Source of the DNA: Saprospiraceae bacterium
Lineage (GTDB): Bacteria; Bacteroidota; Bacteroidia; Chitinophagales; Saprospiraceae
Assembly: GCA_030728245.1 (NCBI GenBank)
Contig: JANQZX010000015.1
Span: 1 to 48,169 of the forward strand
Length of the DNA: 48,169 nucleotides
Direction of reading: 5' to 3'
In this document: in pieces, positions 1 through 8,186 of the stretch
Numbering within the stretch: the first letter of the stretch is position 1
Layout of the letters: every line of letters begins with the position of its first letter
Position numbers and translations under genes: made by a program
Notes under the pieces: model-generated
The model's database searches: none
Seen by the model: the letters and a program-made list of their open reading frames with translations, nothing else
What the model was told of the DNA's origin: nothing

Positions 1-2171
1 CCAGCTACCGTTGCCTCAATTTGAACCTTTGCCACCTTTCCACCCATCAGATTTGCGGAAACCAAAAAAGCACCCTCCGTTCTCATTTGTCGAAAAGAAA
101 CCTGTTTCCAATCTGACGGAATGGCGGGAAATAGATGAATAAAACCTGCATGGCTCTGCAGGAGCATTTCTTGTACGCCTGCGGCAAAGGCAAAATTTCC
201 CTCGAGAGTAAAAGGTCGGTAAGTATAAGAGGAATAGCCAAGTTTCGATTGATCGCCATTGGCATGAAAACTATTTTTCAGACAAAAATGCTCAGCAAAA
301 ATACGCAGGGCTTTTGCTGAGCCCATCCCGTCAAAATTTCTGGCTTTTAGATTGCCAAGCCAGGCAAAAGAATAGCCACAATATTGACTTGAACCATATT
401 TATCTAACGTATTTATAGTGTTTTGAATCATCCGTTTATCCTTTTCCCCATTTGAAATATCCACCAATCCTAGTGGATGGAAGGCTACTAAATGTGAAAA
501 ATGTCTGTGAGAGGCATCATAGGGAAAATCTTTGGCAAAGGTGAGGCCCGATGAATAATCTGCATCTAATTCACCCCATTCCCTTCCAATTTTTTGCCAT
601 TTTAAAGCCTCTTCTGGCTTATCGAGCTCAGTGGCCAATTCTGCTGTTTTGGAGAAAAGCCATTTCACCAAGCCTAAATCAAAATTAGTCATGGTTGAAA
701 ACCAGGCCTTGGGTGAATTATTAAAAATTTCAGGACTGGAGGAAAGGGGTAATTTTCTTATTCCTTTTTCGTCTAAAAGGGAAACTTCCTTCAAATATAT
801 AGCTACTTTTTCCAGCCAGGGATAAGCTTTTTCCGATAAAAAGGTTCTATCCATCGAGTAGCGCCATTGCAAATAGTAATGATGGGCAATCCAGGCCGAA
901 ACCGTTGGCCCGAAAGAATATTGAATCCAACCACCCATTGGACTACCCGCAAAAGTAGAAACGCCGGGAACATTGACACCATTTGTTTGAAAATATTGTT
1001 TGGTATAGGATTCAAAAACAGGTTTATTTTTCTCCAGCCAATCTATAAATCCCATCGATTGGCCTAATTTATTGGCACTATACGCTGGCCAATAACTTAG
1101 CTGTGTATTCAAATCGTTGTGAAAATCACCTTTCCAGGGTGGTAATTTACCATTGTCTGCCGTCCAGACTGCTTGTAAAGAAATGGGAGGAGCCCCATTA
1201 CCCGACGCAGCACCGAATTTATACTGTTCCAAATACCACTGTTTCATTAAAATACTATCAGGTATATCTATGCTACATTGTTGCCAATAGTCTAACCACC
1301 AATTCTTATGAATATTTAATCCTTTATTATAAGAATCAGTTGAAATTTGTTCTGAGGGCAGCGATGTAGGCAGAATGTCATCTTTATTTGTTTTAATCAC
1401 CTGAATATTCCAAATCCCTGTCAAAACATCTCCTTCCGATTTCCATTGAACATTGATACGATAAGTAAATCCATTCCAACCCTCCTGGGTATAGGAAATA
1501 AAATTATTTTCCTTGTGCAGAACCCCTTTTGGGTAACCCAATCGTCTTAAATCTTGCCCCGTTACTGGATTATCCTCCCCCGATTTTGAATCTACATTAT
1601 AAAGAGGTGGAATCAATTCAGGTAAAATAGTTCCCTGTATATAAGAAAATTTAAACCAGCCCTCTTGTTTAGACGCATGAACAAAAGTCTCCAGGGTCAT
1701 ACCATTTGTCCATTCAACTTCGCAAAGCCCATGTTTGAGAAACAGCTCAACGCGTTTCACTTTTGATTGAATATTAAAGGATAAAGCTCCTGCGGGAATC
1801 TTTGAAGGTCCGGGATCTCTATCATAAGGAAGATCAAACATTTGCTGAACTTCTTCATATTTATTATTTTTCCAACGATCTATTACCCACTTAAAATTCC
1901 AGTTTTTATGATCGAGGTTAGCTGTAGGTCGAAGATCCCACAAATCGGCCCTATCCAATGAAAACCTTAACTTTCCTTCCTTTTCCCAAATAAGCGCACC
2001 TAACATACCGTTTCCCAGGGGAATTGCTTCGTCCCAGGTGGTAGCCAGTTCTTCAAATAATAAATTCTGATGCCGGGCTGGTTGTAATTCGTCCTTCCCA
2101 TTTTGCCCCATCATCAGCGTAGAAAAAAAGGAAAAAAGGAATACCAACACCCTTTCTGCATTAAAAACCAT
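1..2171 (-). CDS. GH95-like glycoside hydrolase (alpha-L-fucosidase family), 3' end cut by window
   Basis: An open frame of 723 codons runs from an ATG at 2171 off the left edge without a stop, so the C-terminus is missing. The N-terminus looks like a signal peptide ending near MMGQN. Next comes WDEAIPLGNGMLGALIW, the usual opening of the GH95 N-terminal domain. The catalytic (alpha/alpha)6 part shows HNDLNTQLSYWPA, SSSPEIF with the expected general-acid Glu, and LEGNFAFAAGVQEMLLQSH near the cut. GH95 enzymes cleave alpha-1,2-L-fucosides or L-galactosides by inversion. Two catalytic positions differ from characterised fucosidases: the Asn-x-Asn pair reads Asp-Leu-Asn, and the general-base Asp position appears as Glu. 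This may be a separate clade with another substrate. The family assignment is fairly sure, the substrate is not. It is transcribed away from the acyltransferase gene at 2277. Confidence 0.8.
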   Translation of the reverse strand, partial: MVFNAERVLVFLFSFFSTLMMGQNGKDELQPARHQNLLFEELATTWDEAIPLGNGMLGALIWEKEGKLRFSLDRADLWDLRPTANLDHKNWNFKWVIDRWKNNKYEEVQQMFDLPYDRDPGPSKIPAGALSFNIQSKVKRVELFLKHGLCEVEWTNGMTLETFVHASKQEGWFKFSYIQGTILPELIPPLYNVDSKSGEDNPVTGQDLRRLGYPKGVLHKENNFISYTQEGWNGFTYRINVQWKSEGDVLTGIWNIQVIKTNKDDILPTSLPSEQISTDSYNKGLNIHKNWWLDYWQQCSIDIPDSILMKQWYLEQYKFGAASGNGAPPISLQAVWTADNGKLPPWKGDFHNDLNTQLSYWPAYSANKLGQSMGFIDWLEKNKPVFESYTKQYFQTNGVNVPGVSTFAGSPMGGWIQYSFGPTVSAWIAHHYYLQWRYSMDRTFLSEKAYPWLEKVAIYLKEVSLLDEKGIRKLPLSSSPEIFNNSPKAWFSTMTNFDLGLVKWLFSKTAELATELDKPEEALKWQKIGREWGELDADYSSGLTFAKDFPYDASHRHFSHLVAFHPLGLVDISNGEKDKRMIQNTINTLDKYGSSQYCGYSFAWLGNLKARNFDGMGSAKALRIFAEHFCLKNSFHANGDQSKLGYSSYTYRPFTLEGNFAFAAGVQEMLLQSHAGFIHLFPAIPSDWKQVSFRQMRTEGAFLVSANLMGGKVAKVQIEATVA

Positions 2172-2184
2172 AATTAATTCGTTT

Positions 2185-2216
2185 GTTACCTCAAAAATTA
2201 CTACTTTTTTGGTAAC
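2185..2216. promoter_or_regulatory. Inverted repeat between divergent genes, possible operator
   Basis: GTTACC (2185-2190) and GGTAAC (2211-2216) face each other. Inside them an A-run and a T-run continue the pairing with a two-base bulge. The repeat lies 14 bp upstream of the GH95-like start, in the only intergenic gap of this divergent pair. A gap between two divergent starts needs no terminator, so an operator or 5'-UTR hairpin is more likely. This is inference from one site. Confidence 0.3.
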
Positions 2217-2276
2217 TTTTTAAAAAATGATTCTCATTTTTCGAATAAATAATTTTTAACCCTAACTATTATCATT

Positions 2277-3608
2277 TTGTCCAGGCTGCAATCTTTCATT
2301 TATTTTATACTTCGCTCTTTAGCCCAATTTGTCCTACTTACTTACTTTAGGAAAGTATATGTCAAAAACAAAGAAAACTTTAAGTTAAAAGGCCCTACTA
2401 TTGTCGTAAGCAACCATCCTAATACGCTTATTGATCCGGTAATTATTGCTGCTTATTTAAATGAACCCATTTTTTTTCTTGCCAATGCCAGTCTATTTAA
2501 AAATCCACTGATTGCCAAAATATTAAGATATCTCTATTGCATTGAAATAAAAAGATTCGAAGATACAGGTGTCAAAACGCTGGATAACTCAGCTGCTTTT
2601 GACCAAAGTAGTAAGCATCTTGCATCGGGTGGAAATATTTACATTGCTGTTGAAGGAACAAGTTACATGGAAAGGGTACTCAGACCATTGAAAACTGGTT
2701 TTGCCCGCATCGGATTTCAAGCTATAACAGGGCATGCAATGGGAAAAGAGGTATTTATTTTGCCCATAGGCCTGAATTATGAAAAACATGACAAGCATGG
2801 CTTTGACTTAGAGGTTATTGTTGGCGAATCAATTCCTTTTAGCCAATATCTTGTTGATTATGAAAATAATAATCAAAAAACTATAAAAGATTTAACGGCT
2901 GAACTACAATCTGTCCTTGGATCTTTAGTCATTCATACAACAGACCTGGATGAAGAAGCGCTGTTACTGGATATTGAATCCCTTTTTTATGGAAAAATAA
3001 ATCAACAGGAAACCACTGTTTTTGATACACACCGATCTACGCTGGAGCATATCAGGAAATGGGAAGATGCCAGAGGTATCTCCTTTCTATTATGGAAAAA
3101 AACATTTACTGGATTTACCAAATTGCTTTCTGAATTCAAGCTTTCATTAAAAATACAATCACAGATATATAATAATACCTTTCCTTTGAAGGAAAAAATA
3201 TTACTTGCTTTCTTTGGTTTCCCCTTTTATGTCTATTCTCTCTTAAATCATTTCATAGCGATTTGGATCCCCCGCTGGATTAAGAAAAAATTAAATCTAT
3301 ATGTAGGATATAACTCGACAGTCAAGATACTGGCCGCCATTGTCCTTGCTCCTATTGCTTATAGTTTTCAATTTTTTTTAACATTAAAATATATTTCACT
3401 CAACCTTGCCTTTATCAATGTATTATTACTACCTCCAAGTGCCTGGTTTTTATTTAAATATGAAAAAAATATTCATGACCTTGTTTACTACTACCGATGG
3501 AAAAGGAACTTTAACAAAAAAATAAAGAGGCACCTTGAAAGCAGATTTAATGAAGTGGTTGAAATCTGGTATGAAGAAGCAGAAATAATTAAAACTTCCC
3601 TCGATTGA
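2277..3608 (+). CDS. PlsC-family 1-acylglycerol-3-phosphate acyltransferase with C-terminal membrane segments
   Basis: 443 aa. It probably transfers an acyl group to a lysophosphatidate-like acceptor at the inner membrane. Seen: SNHPNTLIDP at residues 45-54, the acyltransferase His/Asp motif in its H-x5-D form; IAVEGTSY at 123-130, the EGTS substrate-binding motif; and two or three hydrophobic stretches at about 305-400, longer than a minimal PlsC. The start is a TTG: an in-frame stop lies at 2250-2252 and there is no ATG before residue 131, after both motifs. Its last bases overlap the next gene (TTGA), so the two are probably translationally coupled. The linked glycosyltransferase suggests a role in making a membrane glycolipid or modified polar lipid. 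The family is certain, the acceptor unknown. Confidence 0.85.
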   Translation: MSRLQSFIYFILRSLAQFVLLTYFRKVYVKNKENFKLKGPTIVVSNHPNTLIDPVIIAAYLNEPIFFLANASLFKNPLIAKILRYLYCIEIKRFEDTGVKTLDNSAAFDQSSKHLASGGNIYIAVEGTSYMERVLRPLKTGFARIGFQAITGHAMGKEVFILPIGLNYEKHDKHGFDLEVIVGESIPFSQYLVDYENNNQKTIKDLTAELQSVLGSLVIHTTDLDEEALLLDIESLFYGKINQQETTVFDTHRSTLEHIRKWEDARGISFLLWKKTFTGFTKLLSEFKLSLKIQSQIYNNTFPLKEKILLAFFGFPFYVYSLLNHFIAIWIPRWIKKKLNLYVGYNSTVKILAAIVLAPIAYSFQFFLTLKYISLNLAFINVLLLPPSAWFLFKYEKNIHDLVYYYRWKRNFNKKIKRHLESRFNEVVEIWYEEAEIIKTSLD

Positions 3609-4699
3609 ATCTCATTTACCTTATTTCATTATTTATTGGCACCGTACAACTCTTGTTTTGGCTTTCGACCTACTTTTTAAGAAAAGGTATAAAAGAGTCA
3701 GAAACTTATGGAACAACCGCACTTGAGCCATTGACCGTCATCATTTCTGCCCGAAATGAGGCGCACAATTTATCGACATTTTTACCCCATATTTTAAGTC
3801 AAGATTATCCTGATTTTGAGATAATAGTAATAAATGACGATTCAACCGACCATTCTTCTGAAGTTTTAGACCATTTTATGGCTCAATACCACAATCTTAG
3901 AGTCATACACATGCAAAATAAAGATAGAGAAGGGAAAAAACAGGGATTACAGGAAGGCATAAAACAGGCAAAATATGAATGGCTCGTTTTTACTGATGCC
4001 GATTGTTATCCCAAAAGTAATCAGTGGTTGCGTTCATTAGCGGCCAAATGCAATGACAAAACGGATATCATACTCGGCTATAGTCCCTATCAACAGGAAA
4101 ATGGATGTTTAAATGATTTCATTCGATACGAAACCTTTATGACGGCCGCTATTTATGGCACTTTCACCCAATTAGGTATGCCCTACATGGGTGTAGGAAG
4201 AAATATGGCCTACCGAAAAAGTAGGTTTCTGGAAAAAGTGAATAAAGAAAAATTTGAAAAAATATCCTTTGGCGACGATGACATTGCTGTCAATGCAATG
4301 GCCACCTGCCAAAATACTGCTCTTCAGTTTACAGAAAAAGCCATGGTCATGTCACTGCCTAAAGCAACTTTGCCCGATTTTATTAAGCAAAAAACAAGAC
4401 ATATCTCCTCCTCGGCTTATTATAAAACGAATCATCAATGGCTATTGAGCCTGTTGGCCATAAGTCAGGCCAATTTTTACCCCTTTTTATTTTTCCTGGT
4501 ATTTTACAAAACCCATGCGGCTATATTTCTATTCATTTTTCGCATGGCGATATTTCTGCCAAACTTGATCCTTCTCATGAGAAAAATGGAATGCAAAGAC
4601 TTAATCCATAAGGCAATACTTATGGATTTTCTATTTTTTCTTTACTATTGGTACGTAAGTTTCCAATGGATACGTACAAAAAAAATCAGTTGGAACTAA
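3605..4699 (+). CDS. Membrane-anchored family 2 glycosyltransferase
   Basis: 364 aa. An N-terminal membrane helix (about residues 3-25) is followed by a GT-A fold glycosyltransferase: ISARNEA near 47-53, INDDSTD at 76-82, FTDADC at 129-134 (the metal-binding DxD) and SFGDDD near 220 as probable catalytic Asp. KQKTRH further on resembles the QxxRW region of processive-type GT2 enzymes. Two or three hydrophobic helices close the protein. It starts with TTG inside the stop of the acyltransferase gene, so both are one transcription unit. Its stop overlaps by 3 bp the stop of the convergent polyferredoxin gene. Donor and acceptor sugars cannot be read from sequence. Lipid glycosylation is an inference from the acyltransferase partner. 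Confidence 0.85.
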   Translation: MNLIYLISLFIGTVQLLFWLSTYFLRKGIKESETYGTTALEPLTVIISARNEAHNLSTFLPHILSQDYPDFEIIVINDDSTDHSSEVLDHFMAQYHNLRVIHMQNKDREGKKQGLQEGIKQAKYEWLVFTDADCYPKSNQWLRSLAAKCNDKTDIILGYSPYQQENGCLNDFIRYETFMTAAIYGTFTQLGMPYMGVGRNMAYRKSRFLEKVNKEKFEKISFGDDDIAVNAMATCQNTALQFTEKAMVMSLPKATLPDFIKQKTRHISSSAYYKTNHQWLLSLLAISQANFYPFLFFLVFYKTHAAIFLFIFRMAIFLPNLILLMRKMECKDLIHKAILMDFLFFLYYWYVSFQWIRTKKISWN

Positions 4700-6051
4700 A
4701 ATTTAATTTTTCCATCTTCAACGAATAAAGGGCCATTTTCAAGTTTTAAAACCCCTCTTGGACAAACTTCGGCACATATTCCACACCCTACACAGGATGA
4801 ACGCACTATATTTTCGCCTTTTTGGGCATAAGACCTGACATCAATACCCATTTCACAATAGGTTGAACAATTGCCACAGGAGATACATTGGCCACCATTT
4901 ACGGTAATGCGGAAGCGACTGAAAAACCGCTGCTGAAGGCCCAGAATAGCGGCCATTGGGCAACCAAACCTGCACCAAACCCTGCTTCCCATCAGAGGAT
5001 AAAAACCAACGCCTATTATGCCTGAAAAAATAGCCCCGACATAAAATCCATACCATTCTCTCAATTTCAAGGCATTAATCCAAAGAACAGGCTTATTATA
5101 CGACCATGAAAAAATGATGCCCATAAAAAGCACGACGCCCAGAGAGATAATCGCCCATTTACCGAATGTCGACATTCCTTTCAACCAACCCTTATTCCAT
5201 ACAGCAAGGGCAATTATACCTGCTAAAAGAAGAAGGATTATTATTTTAAAATGCGAGAAAGTAATCCAATAGGTTGCAGGATTTTTTCTAAAAAAGCTAT
5301 CTAAAATGGCCAATGTCATTAAGCACACAATAAATAAAATGGGATAAATGATGCGTCGCTCCCATTTCCATGCAGTCTCTGAATTATCGGATAAATGTCG
5401 AAATGGATCTCCTGCCGTTTCTGCTAAGCCGCCACATCCACAAACCCAGGAGCAATACCACCTTTTTCCATAAAAATAGGTCAACACTGGGGAAATAATA
5501 AAGGTAAGAGCTAATCCCCAAAACATTAAAAACAAGCCGAAGTAGCCAGAGCTTAGCAGTTTCTTAATGTTCCAGTCAAAAAAGAAATAATAATTTAAAG
5601 GCCACATATTCTTTAAATCCATAGCGGGCTGATTCAAAGAAGCCATTATTTCAGGAATAATAAAAGCAAAGCACAATTGGAAAAACAGAAGGGACAAGGT
5701 TCTAATAACCTGATAATTATTATTTTTATACTTAATGATAAATTTTATTCCCATCAATAAAATAATCAAGGTGTATAAAAATCCATAAACAAACCATTGA
5801 GAAGCGACTGACCCGTTAAAAAATATACTTATTTTGTCAAACCAGGCGATAAATCCAGTATTTGGCATTCCTTTTTGTCCAAGACCCAGCCATTCAGGAA
5901 AAAAATATAAAGTAATGTATCCAAAAGAAAGAAACAAAGCGAGTAACCAACCCACGATGCCTCTGTTTGACAGACTATTAAACCATACCCCTTTCTCATT
6001 CTTGACCTCATGGCTAAGTATCCATTGGCTCCACTTTAATATACTTGTCAT
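4696..6051 (-). CDS. Membrane polyferredoxin (NapH/NosR/CcoG-like 4Fe-4S protein)
   Basis: 451 aa with about seven hydrophobic helices and two kinds of cysteine motif. Two complete 4Fe-4S ferredoxin motifs sit at the C-terminus: C389, C392, C395, C399 and C420, C423, C426, C430. Two further clusters, YCSWVCGCGG (C200, C204, C206) and CRFGCP (C360, C364), flank membrane helices as in NapH and NosR proteins, where they are thought to bind iron or pass electrons. It should carry electrons between a cytoplasmic donor and a membrane or periplasmic acceptor. Its ATG overlaps the stop of the upstream flavoprotein gene (ATGA), making that NAD(P)H/FAD enzyme the obvious partner. No nos, nap or ccoNOP gene is nearby, so the terminal acceptor is unknown. 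Confidence 0.85.
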   Translation of the reverse strand: MTSILKWSQWILSHEVKNEKGVWFNSLSNRGIVGWLLALFLSFGYITLYFFPEWLGLGQKGMPNTGFIAWFDKISIFFNGSVASQWFVYGFLYTLIILLMGIKFIIKYKNNNYQVIRTLSLLFFQLCFAFIIPEIMASLNQPAMDLKNMWPLNYYFFFDWNIKKLLSSGYFGLFLMFWGLALTFIISPVLTYFYGKRWYCSWVCGCGGLAETAGDPFRHLSDNSETAWKWERRIIYPILFIVCLMTLAILDSFFRKNPATYWITFSHFKIIILLLLAGIIALAVWNKGWLKGMSTFGKWAIISLGVVLFMGIIFSWSYNKPVLWINALKLREWYGFYVGAIFSGIIGVGFYPLMGSRVWCRFGCPMAAILGLQQRFFSRFRITVNGGQCISCGNCSTYCEMGIDVRSYAQKGENIVRSSCVGCGICAEVCPRGVLKLENGPLFVEDGKIKF

Positions 6052-7343
6052 ATTATTTTATTATTATATATGTTTAGTAATTCCATTTCAAACCTGGCTG
6101 AAAATTCCGAATCAAAATTAGCACTTGGCAATGCGGGCAATACCTCAGTAATTTTCCATTTCTCAGTTATCCATTTTTCACAAACTTCTTGTCTGAACCG
6201 AATACCCAGCACACAGCATCCTAAAAATTCATCACTAACAGCGTCATAAACTAAACGGATTGATTTATCCTTTTGTGGATGTTTCCAAAAAACAGACCCA
6301 TAATTTTCCTCTGGTGACACTGGAACGTGCCCATAAATTTGATATTCCAGATCAAAAAATTTAGCAGAATTGAAGAAAATCCCTTGATGATACCGTTGAG
6401 GATGATCGAGTAAAATATTTCTTCCTACATATTCGCCCATCCGCTTTCCGGTGTACCAAAGCGTTTCTACTGATTTCCTGCCGAAAGAAGGCTCGGCGTA
6501 TTGCACACAATCGCCCACTGCATAAATAGAAGGAATATTTGTTTGCAAACAGGCGTTCACTAAAACCCCATGATTGGTATGAATATTTGTATTTTCCAGG
6601 CAATCAATATTAGGTTTAACCCCTATACAAACGCAGACATAGTCTGTGTCCACTCTTTCGCCAATCTGAGAATGCAAGGAGGCAACCTGTCCCAATTCAT
6701 TGGCCTCAAAATGGGTAATTTCCCTTTCAAATCTAATATCTATCTTTTTACTTTTAAGATAATTAGTTACTAATTGAGCCTCTTCTTCTGGCAAAAAATT
6801 AGATCCAAACCATTTTTCTCTGATCCAAAAGGTAAAAGAAATACCTGTTGACAAAAACATTTCTGCCAATTCGACACCAATTAAACCGCCACCAATAATT
6901 GCGGCATGCCGAATATTTTTAGCTGATTTTTGGAGTAAAAGTAAATCCTGCAAACTATAAAACCCTTGAACGCCACTTATATTGCCTTCATTTAGCCCAA
7001 GAGAACGAGGAACGGAACCTGTTGCAATAACAAGTTTATCATAAAATAGAACGCTTCCATCATCCAACACAACCTGTTGTTTATCAGAATCTATAGCCTC
7101 AACTGTTGCCAAAACCACCTTTATATTATTCTTCTCCCAATAATCTGAGGGCATGGGTAAAATATCCTGGAACCTCATTTTGCCGAGATAAATATACATT
7201 AAGGCAGGTCGTGAAAAAAAGGACCTGCTTTCAGAAGTGACGATGGTAATATCTGCGTTTGACTGTTCTCTTAAAGTTTTAGCCACAGACACACCACTTA
7301 TTCCAAAACCTATGATCACAATATGCATCTTGCTTTTTTTCAA
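6048..7343 (-). CDS. FAD-dependent NAD(P)H oxidoreductase
   Basis: 431 aa two-dinucleotide-binding-domain flavoprotein of the pyridine nucleotide-disulfide reductase fold. Seen: the FAD-binding GFGISG at residues 12-17, ATGSVPR at 107-113, the NAD(P)-binding GGGLIG at 151-156, and AVGDC at 275-279, the second FAD-contact motif. There is no CxxxxC redox disulfide, so it belongs with the ferredoxin/rubredoxin/nitrite-reductase-type reductases rather than with thiol reductases. It is the first gene of a two-gene operon and overlaps the polyferredoxin gene by four bases (ATGA). The likely role is to move electrons from NAD(P)H into that membrane Fe-S protein, or the reverse. The fold is certain, the partner strongly suggested by overlap, the physiological reaction unknown. 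Confidence 0.88.
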   Translation of the reverse strand: MKKSKMHIVIIGFGISGVSVAKTLREQSNADITIVTSESRSFFSRPALMYIYLGKMRFQDILPMPSDYWEKNNIKVVLATVEAIDSDKQQVVLDDGSVLFYDKLVIATGSVPRSLGLNEGNISGVQGFYSLQDLLLLQKSAKNIRHAAIIGGGLIGVELAEMFLSTGISFTFWIREKWFGSNFLPEEEAQLVTNYLKSKKIDIRFEREITHFEANELGQVASLHSQIGERVDTDYVCVCIGVKPNIDCLENTNIHTNHGVLVNACLQTNIPSIYAVGDCVQYAEPSFGRKSVETLWYTGKRMGEYVGRNILLDHPQRYHQGIFFNSAKFFDLEYQIYGHVPVSPEENYGSVFWKHPQKDKSIRLVYDAVSDEFLGCCVLGIRFRQEVCEKWITEKWKITEVLPALPSANFDSEFSARFEMELLNIYNNKII

Positions 7344-7370
7344 AAATTCACTTGAATATGTTCAAAATAT

Positions 7371-7400
7371 TGTCTTTCCATTCAGGAGGACGTATCTTTG
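7371..7400 (+). promoter_or_regulatory. Bacteroidota-type promoter
   Basis: TTG at 7371-7373 (-33) and TATCTTTG at 7393-7400 (-7, consensus TAnnTTTG) are separated by 19 bp. The -7 element ends 19 bp before the ATG at 7420. Confidence 0.65.
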
Positions 7401-7419
7401 AGGTGTAAAATATAAAAGA

Positions 7420-8157
7420 ATGATAACGAGAATACAATTATTACTGATTTTGTTTTCAGTAAATTATTTGCAGGGACAAACGGCTGGACTCATTTCATTG
7501 AATCCGGCAAAAACAGTAAAAGTTGTTTCTGTCGATTTAAAGGACAAATTTCTTGATTTAGAGATATATACAAAGGTGAAGAATATATCCAGTGACTCAA
7601 TTTCCTTAAAATGGAAAAGAAGGCAACCGGGATTACCCGAAGGATGGATAACTCAGGTTTGCGATGGAATTACCTGCTTCGAGGATTTTGTTAGCACCAA
7701 TATAGATAGCGCCAGTCGTATAAATATCCCGGTCACCTTAAAAGCTGGTGAAGAAAGGGAATTTATTCTCCATGTTTTTCCGGTAACGAAAGCGGGGAAA
7801 GGTAAAATATATATTGATTTATTCAGCTTAAAGAAACCTGATTCACTTCTTACGACCATGGAATATGACCTTACCATCAATGGACTAAGTACGTCGAGCC
7901 AACGCATTGAAGAAGGAAGTGAAGACATCCAATTATTCCCTAATCCAGTAATCGATTATGTTACTATAAACCATCCATTTGAGGAGCTGGCTCATATTGA
8001 CATTATCAATGCATTAGGCCAGCGAATGGGTCTGATGGAAGCAAAAGATGATAACAAATATGACGTTTCCTTTCTTCCTCCGAATATTTATTTTTTAAAA
8101 GTTCAGCCCAAAAAAGGGCAGGCCTTAACCAAGATAATGGTGAAAGCAGGAAACTGA
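7420..8157 (+). CDS. Secreted protein with type A T9SS C-terminal sorting domain
   Basis: 245 aa. An N-terminal signal peptide (LLLILFSVNYLQGQ) leads to a beta-rich region of about 140 residues with no enzyme motif I recognise. From about residue 170 comes a typical type A sorting domain: LFPNPVIDYVTI, then IDIINALGQRM, and YFLKVQPKKGQALTKIMVKA at the very end. Such proteins cross the inner membrane by Sec and the outer membrane by the type IX system, usually ending on the cell surface. It has its own promoter and stands opposite the flavoprotein gene. The middle region resembles an Ig-like or late-embryogenesis-type beta fold only in general character. Export is well supported, function unknown. 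Confidence 0.85.
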   Translation: MITRIQLLLILFSVNYLQGQTAGLISLNPAKTVKVVSVDLKDKFLDLEIYTKVKNISSDSISLKWKRRQPGLPEGWITQVCDGITCFEDFVSTNIDSASRINIPVTLKAGEEREFILHVFPVTKAGKGKIYIDLFSLKKPDSLLTTMEYDLTINGLSTSSQRIEEGSEDIQLFPNPVIDYVTINHPFEELAHIDIINALGQRMGLMEAKDDNKYDVSFLPPNIYFLKVQPKKGQALTKIMVKAGN

Positions 8158-8169
8158 TTCGAGATCGTA

Positions 8170-8186
8170 ACAGAAACTATTTCTGT
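8170..8186. repeat. 7-bp palindrome around a stop codon
   Basis: ACAGAAA-CTA-TTTCTGT. The three-base loop is exactly the reverse-strand TAG stop of the metallophosphoesterase gene, in the 19-bp gap between two convergent genes. There is no T-run on either side, so it is at best a weak transcript-end hairpin. Confidence 0.35.
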
